NCBI GenBank assembly: GCA_047629215.1 | Contig: JBLHWO010000246.1 | Location: 1-5,339 of the forward strand | Reading direction: 5' to 3' | Origin: CANLBN01 sp047629215 | GTDB taxonomy: Bacteria > Pseudomonadota > Gammaproteobacteria > Pseudomonadales > Cellvibrionaceae | Length of the DNA: 5,339 bases | Shown: one piece after another, positions 1-5,339 of the stretch | How the letters are laid out: every line of letters starts with the position of its first letter | Position numbering within the stretch: position 1 is the first letter of the stretch | Made by a program: the position numbers and the translations under genes | Notes under the pieces: generated by a model | Databases searched by the model: none | The model's input: the letters and a program-made list of their open reading frames with translations, nothing else | What the model was told of the DNA's origin: nothing

Positions 1-569
1 ACTGAGTGATTTGGTGACTCCTTAACGGCGATACCTTCACTAACACCAGCGAAGACTATATCTACAAACTTTGGGTGATCAATAAGGTCATTAACCAACG
101 CCCGATTAATAAAAAGATCTATTTTTTCGTAGTACCTATTAGTGTTGCGGCTCTCAGCAAACACCGGCTCGCCAAAGGTTTTTAACTGAAGACGGCTTCT
201 TTCATCTTCGCTTAACCCGTCTATTAAAGACTTCAAATGAGGCCCGATAATAGACTCTCGATGTTGATACACGTCAAACTCTATTGGAACCTCTTGCGTA
301 ACATCAAACAACACAGTTACATAAATGGGCCCATATCGATTTGCAAGCCGGAAGTACTTATCTTGAATTCCTAATATTTGCTCCTTGCGGTATTGCTTAA
401 ATTCACTCTCAGATGACTCGAATACAATTCGCTCGAAATAGCGATCCCGATGGCTTTCAAAGCTACGCAAACTTTTAGAAAAGTCAAACCTATCAGCGTC
501 ACTCGCACTAACAGGCACGCTAGCACAGAGAATTATTGATAATAGAGCTGCTTTTATTACGGGTGTCAT
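1..569 (-). CDS. Secreted protein, N-terminal part (possible protease propeptide)
   Basis: This is an open frame of 189 codons that runs off the left edge, so the C-terminus is missing. The ATG at 569-567 is the first start after an in-frame TAG at 581-579. The N-terminus is a typical Sec signal peptide: Lys6, a hydrophobic core at residues 7-20, and a likely signal peptidase I site after Val-Ser-Ala22. Cys15 is not in a lipobox. Residues 26-75 are charged and probably helical. Residues 79-95 (GPIYVTVLFDVTQEVP) look like a beta strand. Residues 150-175, with the pattern ALVNDLIDHPKFVDIVF, resemble the end of an inhibitor-I9-like propeptide of subtilisin-type (S8) secreted proteases, where a Leu-rich helix is followed by 'hPxVxxI'. 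If so, the catalytic domain lies outside the window. That family call is inference; the secreted coding region is well supported. There is no clear Shine-Dalgarno upstream, only an A-rich run. It is separated from the operon to its right by a terminator, so it is its own transcription unit. Confidence 0.8.
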   Translation of the reverse strand, partial: MTPVIKAALLSIILCASVPVSASDADRFDFSKSLRSFESHRDRYFERIVFESSESEFKQYRKEQILGIQDKYFRLANRYGPIYVTVLFDVTQEVPIEFDVYQHRESIIGPHLKSLIDGLSEDERSRLQLKTFGEPVFAESRNTNRYYEKIDLFINRALVNDLIDHPKFVDIVFAGVSEGIAVKESPNHS

Positions 570-577
570 TTTTTTAA

Positions 578-605
578 TCTATATTATCGTCCGGTTCATG
601 TCCAA
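578..605 (-). promoter_or_regulatory. Candidate sigma70-like promoter for the secreted-protein gene
   Basis: On the minus strand there is TTGGAC (605-600), a 16-nt spacer, then TATAGA (583-578). The -10 begins only 14 nt upstream of the ATG, so transcripts would be leaderless or nearly so. This fits the absence of a Shine-Dalgarno. The -35 match is weak (3 of 6) and the -10 moderate (4 of 6). It is a suggestion only. Confidence 0.2.
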
Positions 606-656
606 ATTAAGTATCGAAGATACACAATTACAAAGTGGTTGTATTCTCTCTACCTA

Positions 657-725
657 TAGATGGCTGGCCGATTTATTTTTGTAGATGGCTGTCCGATTTA
701 TTTTCCCTGCAATTTATTTTCCCTG
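657..725 (+). repeat. Short degenerate tandem repeat
   Basis: A 23-bp unit at 657-679 recurs at 682-704 with one mismatch (G to T at the 11th base), a period of 25 bp. The unit reads TAGATGGCTG, then K, then CCGATTTATTTT. The last 14 bp of the second copy plus its CCCTG tail, ATTTATTTTCCCTG at 696-709, recur exactly at 712-725, a period of 16 bp. The array is not coding. It looks like a leftover of a dispersed or mobile-element-associated repeat, but the family cannot be named from the window. Confidence 0.7.
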
Positions 726-820
726 GTGACTAAAATCCGCGACCTAATAAGCACACTAAAACACTAACCAATGAGTCATTTTGTTGTAAGCGTGTATTTC
801 AGTAGCTAAGCTTGTGTATA

Positions 821-860
821 AATAAAAACGGCACGCACAAAAATAGTACGCGTGCCGTTT
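821..860 (-). terminator. Rho-independent terminator of the heme-lipoprotein operon
   Basis: A perfect 11-bp stem pairs AAACGGCACGC (826-836) with GCGTGCCGTTT (850-860), around a 13-nt A-rich loop. Read leftward on the minus strand, the stem is followed by T-rich sequence (TTTTTATT, 828-821). This is the classical intrinsic terminator arrangement for transcripts arriving from the gene that stops at 977, about 117 nt upstream of the stem. On the plus strand the stem is followed by only three T, so termination in that direction is likely weak. It separates the operon from the secreted-protein gene. Confidence 0.9.
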
Positions 861-925
861 AATAGAAAATTCTTATAAGGTTTAACGTTGATAGTCGTTA
901 TCAATAATTGATTTTAAACTACTCT

Positions 926-941
926 CAAATCAGTTGATTTG
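926..941. repeat. Small perfect palindrome after the 546-aa gene
   Basis: CAAATCA (926-932) and TGATTTG (935-941) are perfect reverse complements separated by 2 nt. It lies in the 3' untranslated part of the operon, between the stop codon and the terminator. It has no T-run, so it is not a terminator. It could be a small RNA hairpin protecting the 3' end, or chance in AT-rich DNA. Confidence 0.4.
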
Positions 942-976
942 TTAGAACCAAAAGTCATCTCCATAGATTGAAGTAA

Positions 977-2617
977 TTAACCGCGCGAGTTTGTGTCAAT
1001 TTTCAAATCAAGCAACTCCATACTATCGCTAGTACGGCTGTCAATACTTATTTTTCGACTTAAAGATTCTGAACTTTGAGCCAGCGTGCCTTTAGCCACA
1101 ACTTGCAACATACCGAAAACCGCGGGTCCATGATCGCCGTTTGGATTGGTCAGCAACAATGAGCGTGGGCCGAGCATCGCATCGTCATCGGCCCTAATTT
1201 CGAGTACAAATAATTGAGTGTCACTATCGATCACTTCAAACCCTGTTTGTCTAACCGAAATACCTCCTCCCAAAATTTCTATTGTCGCTCCTCGAGAGCT
1301 GTTAGACGCAATCAATGCGATCTTAGTTTGCGTTTGACCCAGTTCGATACGTGCAGCAAGGCCGGAACGGTAAGCCGCTGGCAACATGGCAATGTCCCGA
1401 AGAACATAAGGTCTTGGAAGGGGGTTGGGCGAAGGTTTAGCGCATTTAAGCATTTGTGGTGAAGGGCCTACTTGCGGTAATACCGTTGCGACTAGGCCTA
1501 TCTGAAATGTCTCAGTAATTTGCGAACCATAATCAATCATATGACCGTCGATAGTGATGTCGCTAACGGTGAAGTTTTGATCATCAGGTACTTCGTAAAC
1601 AGCGTGAAGGATAAAGTCGATGGGCTCCTCACCACTCTTAGCAATACCACGAACTACCTTCCAATAATCTGAGGGTTTAGCATCTCCTGGTGCTGAAAAA
1701 GGCAATTGGAATCGAGAAAAATCAGGTGTTTGAATATACAAGCCAACTGGATTATGCAAGCTTACTTGTGAGCCGCCGCGTACCGCAGTATTTACATCTG
1801 ATCCAATGGTTGGGTCACTATTACGGTTGGGTGTGCCGTAACGACTGCATTCAATCAGCTGGTCACGATCTGTGATTGCTTTCCCTTCAGAGTTTTTGCG
1901 TAAAATCGTTGCTTGGCCTGCAAGAAAAATTTCAGCGCTTAACGCATTAGGATTACTAATTAGGTGTACCGCGCCGTTGCTTGTTGTATTGTTGAAACGA
2001 TTACGCCCATTATAGGCTGGGCGACCGGTTTCAGGGTCGACTATTGTTCCTCCATTAGCATCCCTAAGATAGAGGTCTTCAAGCTTAACTTCTGGACCAA
2101 CAATTTCATGGTATTGGCGCAGTACTACCTCAGGGTCAGTGTCCCACAATGTATACCAATACTCACGATTCTCGCAGGTGAAGCTGACCTTAGTTATTTT
2201 GTTAGTTTCAGGGTCACGAGTGACGCTCCATTCGCAGTATTCGTCTTGCCACCCACGTGGCCCTTGTGGCTGGTATGGCTGTCCTGGGTTGCCATTGTTA
2301 GGTGGACCCTCATCAGCGTATTGCCATTGTTTACGTTGGCCAACGTTCGGGAAAATGGTTTGAATGCGTCGAGGAAAGGCAGTCCAAAGCACTGGTGCTA
2401 GGGCCGCACCAGCTGGAATGTCAGTTTCTAGAGGGTTGAAATATTCGGTCAATGCGGGTTGATTTAACGAGCTCCACGGATTGTTTTGCCGTGTTTGGTT
2501 GACGAACGTATTTAAGTTATCAGACCAGTGCTTTAAAAATGCATCGCGCTGCTTTTCTTCTCCATTAATGAAGTCGTCCTGATAAGCTGGTGGTGCAAAG
2601 CTGTCGAGTATTGTCAT
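977..2617 (-). CDS. Conserved-looking 546-aa protein of unknown function, partner of the heme lipoprotein
   Basis: I cannot assign a function. The ATG at 2617-2615 is preceded by AGGAG (2628-2624) with a 6-nt spacer, and an in-frame TAG at 2629-2627 rules out an N-terminal extension. The protein therefore has no signal peptide or membrane segment and appears cytoplasmic. Residues 1-60 are polar with a Trp/Asn-rich patch. Residues 104-122 are a Pro/Gly/Asn-rich linker. Residues 123-300 look like the conserved core, with aromatic and acidic motifs: WQDEYCEW (123-130), VSFTCENREYW (144-154), PNRNSDPTIG (263-272) and NPVGLYI (289-295). It resembles, from memory, a family of uncharacterised bacterial proteins of similar length. 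Residues about 430-508 show the strand pattern of an Ig/IPT-like beta domain, ending in GPRSLLLTNPNGD (483-495). Its four cysteines are C128, C148, C257 and C391. It follows the heme-lipoprotein gene by 32 nt and is probably co-transcribed with it. A redox-related or partner role is inference from context only. Confidence 0.9.
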   Translation of the reverse strand: MTILDSFAPPAYQDDFINGEEKQRDAFLKHWSDNLNTFVNQTRQNNPWSSLNQPALTEYFNPLETDIPAGAALAPVLWTAFPRRIQTIFPNVGQRKQWQYADEGPPNNGNPGQPYQPQGPRGWQDEYCEWSVTRDPETNKITKVSFTCENREYWYTLWDTDPEVVLRQYHEIVGPEVKLEDLYLRDANGGTIVDPETGRPAYNGRNRFNNTTSNGAVHLISNPNALSAEIFLAGQATILRKNSEGKAITDRDQLIECSRYGTPNRNSDPTIGSDVNTAVRGGSQVSLHNPVGLYIQTPDFSRFQLPFSAPGDAKPSDYWKVVRGIAKSGEEPIDFILHAVYEVPDDQNFTVSDITIDGHMIDYGSQITETFQIGLVATVLPQVGPSPQMLKCAKPSPNPLPRPYVLRDIAMLPAAYRSGLAARIELGQTQTKIALIASNSSRGATIEILGGGISVRQTGFEVIDSDTQLFVLEIRADDDAMLGPRSLLLTNPNGDHGPAVFGMLQVVAKGTLAQSSESLSRKISIDSRTSDSMELLDLKIDTNSRG

Positions 2618-2649
2618 ATGATTCTCCTAGTAAGTTTTGATAGCCGGAT

Positions 2650-4488
2650 TTATTGACCTTTTATATGTGGGAGCAGTAAGCTGAATTCATTCAAGTTTTT
2701 AATTATTGGATAACTCGCAAATTGTTTGTGCCGCTCAATGGCTTTACTCATAAGAAAGTCCAATTGCTGTTGTGCAGGCATCGCCGCTAGTTGGTCGAGA
2801 TGGGCTTGAATTCTTGTTTTAAGAGCCTCTTTCCAGAGTTTCTCTGGCATATCCCATACGGCTAAGAATTGTTGCTCGGCGGTACATGCATCCACTTTTG
2901 CTGGATCGCAAGCTGGCTGTCTGGCGGCTACAGGGCGAACTATCTTAGCGAAATCTTCGGGTATACTCGAAATGCCATCTCTTATCGTTCCTTCCTTAAG
3001 TTGATCTGAATAGATTTTGAGTTTGTTACGTTTGCTGGAAAATACCGGTTTGCTAAAGTCGACGCTGGCAACAGCCGCGATAAATTTAGCGGGAACAAGT
3101 TGTAAGCCTCGATAATTGTGCAGTTGTGTTGCCATATAATTGTCTTCTGCTGCTGGTACAGGCACAAAGAAAGAGAAAAATGTCGATCCGCCTTGTTGGT
3201 AGTTAGGTGAACCATCCTTTTGAATCAACTCATAACTATGCTCTTTTAGAAAACCATCGTATTGGGCACGAGCCAAGGATATATCGGGAATTTTATAATC
3301 AATTCTTAATAACGTTGCTAAGACGCTATCCCACAAGAAGAAGTCATTTGGAATACCCCTTACGTCTTTGTTCGGTAAAGAGCTGTTTTTGACATCGCTA
3401 GTTTGAGCTGACGAGGCAAAATTAATGGTTGTGTTGCTGGTGATATGCGCCAGCATCTGATCTACGTTAGTAACATTAAAGTCGCTATTGCTATTTGAAA
3501 CGCGTTTAACGTTATCAGCCATGAAGCTGTTATAGTAATTTTGAAAGCCGCTTTGAATAACAGACTCAAGCGCCTGAGCTCCGGCCATGCTGCTTACCAA
3601 CGGGTCGTTCGCCACATCTTGCGGGAGCACTTCTGGTGCGATTGCCACGCGTTCAGAGTTCCAGTTATTCCACGGAAATTTAAGTTCCTTCATTATTGGA
3701 ACGCCGTTATGATGGCAATCGAAGCAACCTTGGCCGATGGTGTCAGGCTGTCTTGCCATAGTGCTATCGCCTTTCCAAGCCCAGGCTATAGTTACATCGT
3801 TGGCGTCTTTACCAATCTGTGGCATGACATCGTAGAAATTAAATTTATTGTTCTGAGAATCCCAACTCATAACCTGCAAAAAGCCAGAGTTCCCACCTGG
3901 TGCAGCACTCAATAGTATTTGCGGCGGCTCTGCTCCCCATACAACGACTAAACGTGGGTTTCTGGGAGAAGTTCTAGGCGTAACTGAGCTTGGGATTTGG
4001 CCTCCTTCAGCCACCAAAAAACTATTACGCGATAAGTTTGGATTTGCTTTTGAGATTGCCCCAAGTAACCCTTCGACTGAGAATTTAAAGTCTCCTTTGC
4101 GTAATACTGACACGCCAAAAGGGTCGTTGAGTTGGCTCGTGATTTCGCTTGCTGGCATGACAAAAGCACAATTGTCTTTACCCTTGATAAAGCGGTTAAT
4201 CTTTGTCGGGTCAATAGGGGGGCAGTTCGTGAGGGCTAACTCACTAAATCCTGCGTCAAGCTCTCTGTTTCGAGATTGAGCCAGCGCTCTAAACCTTGGG
4301 TGCTGATCTTTATGCGAGGTGCGCAGTAGATAAGCTCTGGAATTCTGGTTAGTAGTGTTATCTCTTTTCTTAGACTCAGCAGAGTCAGAACCTATGTCCG
4401 TTTTGCTATCTGCAGAGTTTGAGTTACTACACCCAATGGTTGTGATTGTGATGAGAATCAGCATTAAGTTTAAAACTATTTTTTGCAT
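2650..4488 (-). CDS. Monoheme c-type cytochrome-like lipoprotein (612 aa)
   Basis: The ATG at 4488-4486 is preceded by GGAG (4500-4497) with an 8-nt spacer. Residues 1-20 form a lipoprotein signal: Lys3, a Leu/Ile-rich core, and a lipobox-like TIGC with Cys20 as the predicted lipidated residue. Ser21 at +2 favours the outer membrane in Gram-negatives. Residues 21-50 are a flexible Ser/Asn/Asp/Lys linker. A single CXXCH motif, CFDCH at residues 255-259 within GQGCFDCHHNG, predicts one covalently bound heme c in the periplasm. The sixth ligand is not evident; Met266 or the adjacent His260 are possible. The motif is followed by a PW-NW patch (272-276). Near the C-terminus are FFVPVPAAEDNY (440-451) and DFSKPVFSSKR (477-487). 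Cysteine pairs C89/C107 and C527/C535 could form disulfides. The protein is much larger than a simple cytochrome c, so the heme sits within a bigger fold, most of which I cannot classify. It is the first gene of the operon. Electron transfer is likely, but the substrate is unknown. Confidence 0.92.
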   Translation of the reverse strand: MQKIVLNLMLILITITTIGCSNSNSADSKTDIGSDSAESKKRDNTTNQNSRAYLLRTSHKDQHPRFRALAQSRNRELDAGFSELALTNCPPIDPTKINRFIKGKDNCAFVMPASEITSQLNDPFGVSVLRKGDFKFSVEGLLGAISKANPNLSRNSFLVAEGGQIPSSVTPRTSPRNPRLVVVWGAEPPQILLSAAPGGNSGFLQVMSWDSQNNKFNFYDVMPQIGKDANDVTIAWAWKGDSTMARQPDTIGQGCFDCHHNGVPIMKELKFPWNNWNSERVAIAPEVLPQDVANDPLVSSMAGAQALESVIQSGFQNYYNSFMADNVKRVSNSNSDFNVTNVDQMLAHITSNTTINFASSAQTSDVKNSSLPNKDVRGIPNDFFLWDSVLATLLRIDYKIPDISLARAQYDGFLKEHSYELIQKDGSPNYQQGGSTFFSFFVPVPAAEDNYMATQLHNYRGLQLVPAKFIAAVASVDFSKPVFSSKRNKLKIYSDQLKEGTIRDGISSIPEDFAKIVRPVAARQPACDPAKVDACTAEQQFLAVWDMPEKLWKEALKTRIQAHLDQLAAMPAQQQLDFLMSKAIERHKQFASYPIIKNLNEFSLLLPHIKGQ

Positions 4489-4767
4489 TGGGTGCTCTCC
4501 GGCCTGTTACTACGATTTTTCATATAATGGATTCAAGTAGTACTGAACTTTCTCGTATTGAATCATTGCTACCAGCTAACTTTTTACTCCAAATCAGTGG
4601 TATATCGAAATAGATTAAGGGAACAATAACGATAAAAGTATTACACCTTATTACAGGCTAGATACTGTCATCTATAGGTATCTCTCCTCCATCGCCACGA
4701 CTTTCGCAGGTATATCCGATTGTTCCTGAAAATTTCCACACGGCTATAATCTCTCTTTGAAGCTAAC
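4489..4767. other. Upstream region of the heme-lipoprotein operon
   Basis: No gene is visible in these 279 bases. The operon promoter should lie here, but no convincing -35/-10 pair was found on the minus strand; the AT-rich stretch near 4520-4530 (ATTATATG on the minus strand) is the nearest -10-like sequence. An imperfect dyad, GATAC (4661-4665) and GTATC (4678-4682), is present, and an 8-bp direct repeat GGTATATC occurs at 4599-4606 and 4709-4716. A perfect TATAAT on the plus strand (4745-4750) lacks a good -35 and has no gene to serve. Confidence 0.6.
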
Positions 4768-4787
4768 GAGACTGTAGAAAAAGCGTC
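4768..4787. repeat. Probable terminal inverted-repeat sequence of the IS remnant
   Basis: GAGACTGTAGAAAAAGCG followed by TC. In inverted sense this ends TTTTTCTACAGTCTC, a form I associate with the ends of IS1182-family elements in gammaproteobacteria. Its mate is not in the window, so it cannot be confirmed by pairing here. Confidence 0.5.
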
Positions 4788-4886
4788 ATATTAAATCCCT
4801 TTTGCCTTGTCGCTGTATTTTTTATCATGGCTCTAATTTGACTCAGCTCTTGCTTAAAACGCAAGACTCTCTTTATGAACCTCATT

Positions 4887-5266
4887 CTAGGCCGCCAGTT
4901 GACCGTAATTGGCTATCTTTTAGATGTTATGCACCATGCAATACAACTTCCATTGACTGTCGAGCTTGGGTTCTTCATGCAACGCTCTTTTATCTCGCAA
5001 TGTCGACATTGATTCAGTCGTCCTTCGAACGTCGCTCTCTCGTTCTCGTGGCTGTCTTTTCGAACGCCACGGAAACTGATCTCGTTGCCCGCTGGGCAAC
5101 GACAACATAATGTCGTTGGGTCAAACTCAAAGGCACTTGCCGGAATCACCTTCTTCGTCTGTTGGCTCTTTGGTTTCTGATAACGCTTGCCGTATTTGGC
5201 TTTCTGCTTTTTAACAAAAGTTAGAGTGTCGAATTTGGAATTTGGAATTTTTCCAAGTTGGTTCAA
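4887..5266 (-). pseudogene. IS1182-family transposase, truncated, internally deleted and frame-disrupted
   Basis: The longest frame (5266-4913, nominally from TTG) encodes a segment typical of the middle of IS1182-type transposases. It has IPASAFEFDP (residues 41-50), then a cysteine-rich zinc-ribbon-like part with CRCPAG (55-60) and C87, C90 and C96. After CMKNP (96-100) the original sequence stops making sense. The neighbouring frame instead reads KLDSQWKLYCMVHNI (4967-4923), the usual extreme C-terminus of these enzymes. This is followed by a TAA at 4922-4920 and then KIANYGQLAA in the same frame, up to a TAG at 4889-4887. The simplest reading is an internal deletion at about 4962-4967, which removed the region carrying the last catalytic acidic residue and shifted the frame, plus a later nonsense mutation. 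The N-terminal half is also missing, with an in-frame TGA at 5272-5270. It is non-functional. The family call rests on recognised motifs and was not checked by a search. Confidence 0.8.
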
Positions 5267-5288
5267 AATTCAACGCGTGACACCCTAA
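5221..5288. repeat. Imperfect palindrome at the broken edge of the transposase
   Basis: TTAGAGTGTC (5221-5230) and GACACCCTAA (5279-5288) are reverse complements with one mismatch. After a 7-nt gap on the right arm, the inner arms also share GAATTT. The left arm continues into three copies of a 7-bp unit (GAATTTG, GAATTTG, GAATTTT at 5231-5251). The centre contains CCAAGTTGG (5253-5261). The left arm overlaps codons still open in the transposase frame. It could be one end of a miniature inverted-repeat element that inserted into the IS, or a fortuitous fold. Confidence 0.45.
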
Positions 5289-5339
5289 TTTATTCACTGG
5301 TAATAACTTTTTGGTGTCTTATTCAGTAGTATCGTATTC
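5267..5339. other. Non-coding tail of the window
   Basis: All three minus-strand frames contain stops here, and none continues the transposase. GACACC (5279-5284) and GGTGTC (5313-5318) form a further 6-bp inverted pair that shares its GTGTC core with the palindrome to the left. Nothing else can be identified. Confidence 0.5.

Larger units (their letters stand above)
570..976. other. Intergenic region between the secreted-protein gene and the operon
   Basis: No open frame with a plausible start, ribosome-binding site or recognisable protein was found on either strand. It holds, left to right, a candidate promoter (578-605), a small palindrome GTATC-GAA-GATAC (611-623), a short tandem repeat (657-725), a terminator (821-860) and two further small palindromes (888-904 and 926-941). 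The stretch 726-820 shows nothing I can name. Confidence 0.7.
4768..5266 (-). mobile_element. Remnant of an IS1182-like insertion sequence
   Basis: The segment joins a degenerate IS1182-type transposase (4887-5266) to a sequence resembling the terminal repeat of such elements (GAGACTGTAGAAAAAGCG, starting at 4768). That sequence sits about 120 bp beyond the transposase C-terminus, as expected for the transposase-end terminus. The opposite end and the N-terminal half of the transposase are absent. The element therefore cannot encode its own mobility. The left boundary is set by the terminal motif. The right boundary is uncertain and coincides with a palindrome that overlaps the broken edge. 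Confidence 0.65.

Noticed and set aside
888..904. TTGATAGTCGTTATCAA, resembling an FNR/CRP-type dyad
   Set aside because: The half-sites TTGAT and ATCAA are 7 nt apart instead of 4, and the site lies downstream of the operon stop rather than in a promoter region.
1964..2401. 145-residue open frame on the plus strand
   Set aside because: It is antisense to the 546-residue gene, whose motifs and Shine-Dalgarno are far more convincing; its hydrophobic look comes from the reverse reading of that gene.
3541..3915. 124-residue open frame on the plus strand across the heme-motif region
   Set aside because: It is a shadow of the lipoprotein gene with no start signal of its own.
4660..4690. GGAGGA followed by ATGACAGTATC on the minus strand, a possible leader peptide of six codons
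   Set aside because: The spacing from Shine-Dalgarno to ATG is too long (about 12 nt), the peptide is trivial, and no attenuator hairpin follows.
4719..4750. Plus-strand TATAAT with TTGTTC 19 nt upstream
   Set aside because: The spacing is poor, the -35 is weak and no plus-strand gene follows; an antisense transcript into the IS remnant is possible but unsupported.
4802..5110. 102-residue open frame on the plus strand
   Set aside because: It lies entirely antisense to the IS terminus and transposase remnant, has no ribosome-binding site, and its composition resembles no protein family.
5221..5288. Integron attC-like recombination site
   Set aside because: The palindrome lacks the RYYYAAC and GTTRRRY core sites at its ends, and no integron cassette or integrase is visible.

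Overview
The window carries three genes or gene parts, plus a decayed transposase. All are transcribed leftward, on the minus strand. Base composition is AT-leaning, the ribosome-binding sites are of the ordinary GGAG type, and there is a lipoprotein-type signal and a c-type cytochrome motif. Together with the IS1182-like remnant these suggest a Gram-negative bacterium, plausibly a marine or free-living gammaproteobacterium. That placement is inference from style, not from a marker gene.

Layout from left to right. (1) 1-569: the N-terminal 189 codons of a secreted protein whose C-terminus lies beyond the left edge. (2) 570-976: an intergenic stretch with a short, decaying tandem repeat (657-725), a clear leftward Rho-independent terminator (821-860) and two small palindromes. 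(3) 977-2617 and 2650-4488: a two-gene operon. The promoter-proximal gene (2650-4488) encodes a 612-residue lipoprotein with one CXXCH heme-c motif. The second gene, 32 nt downstream with a strong Shine-Dalgarno, encodes a 546-residue protein of a conserved-looking but uncharacterised type. It has no signal peptide, and it seems to end in an immunoglobulin-like beta domain. (4) 4489-4767: the upstream region of the operon, with no gene and no convincing promoter. (5) 4768-5266: remnant of an IS1182-type insertion sequence, with a recognisable terminal sequence and a transposase that is truncated at its N-terminus, internally deleted and interrupted by a stop. (6) 5221-5339: an imperfect palindrome overlapping the broken edge of the transposase, then non-coding sequence to the window end.

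Working picture: the heme lipoprotein and its partner are co-transcribed and end at the 821-860 terminator, so they form a self-contained two-gene unit bounded by repeats and a dead IS. A membrane-anchored monoheme cytochrome paired with a large conserved protein suggests a redox function. No substrate or reaction can be read from the sequence. This pair is the best candidate here for an undescribed system.
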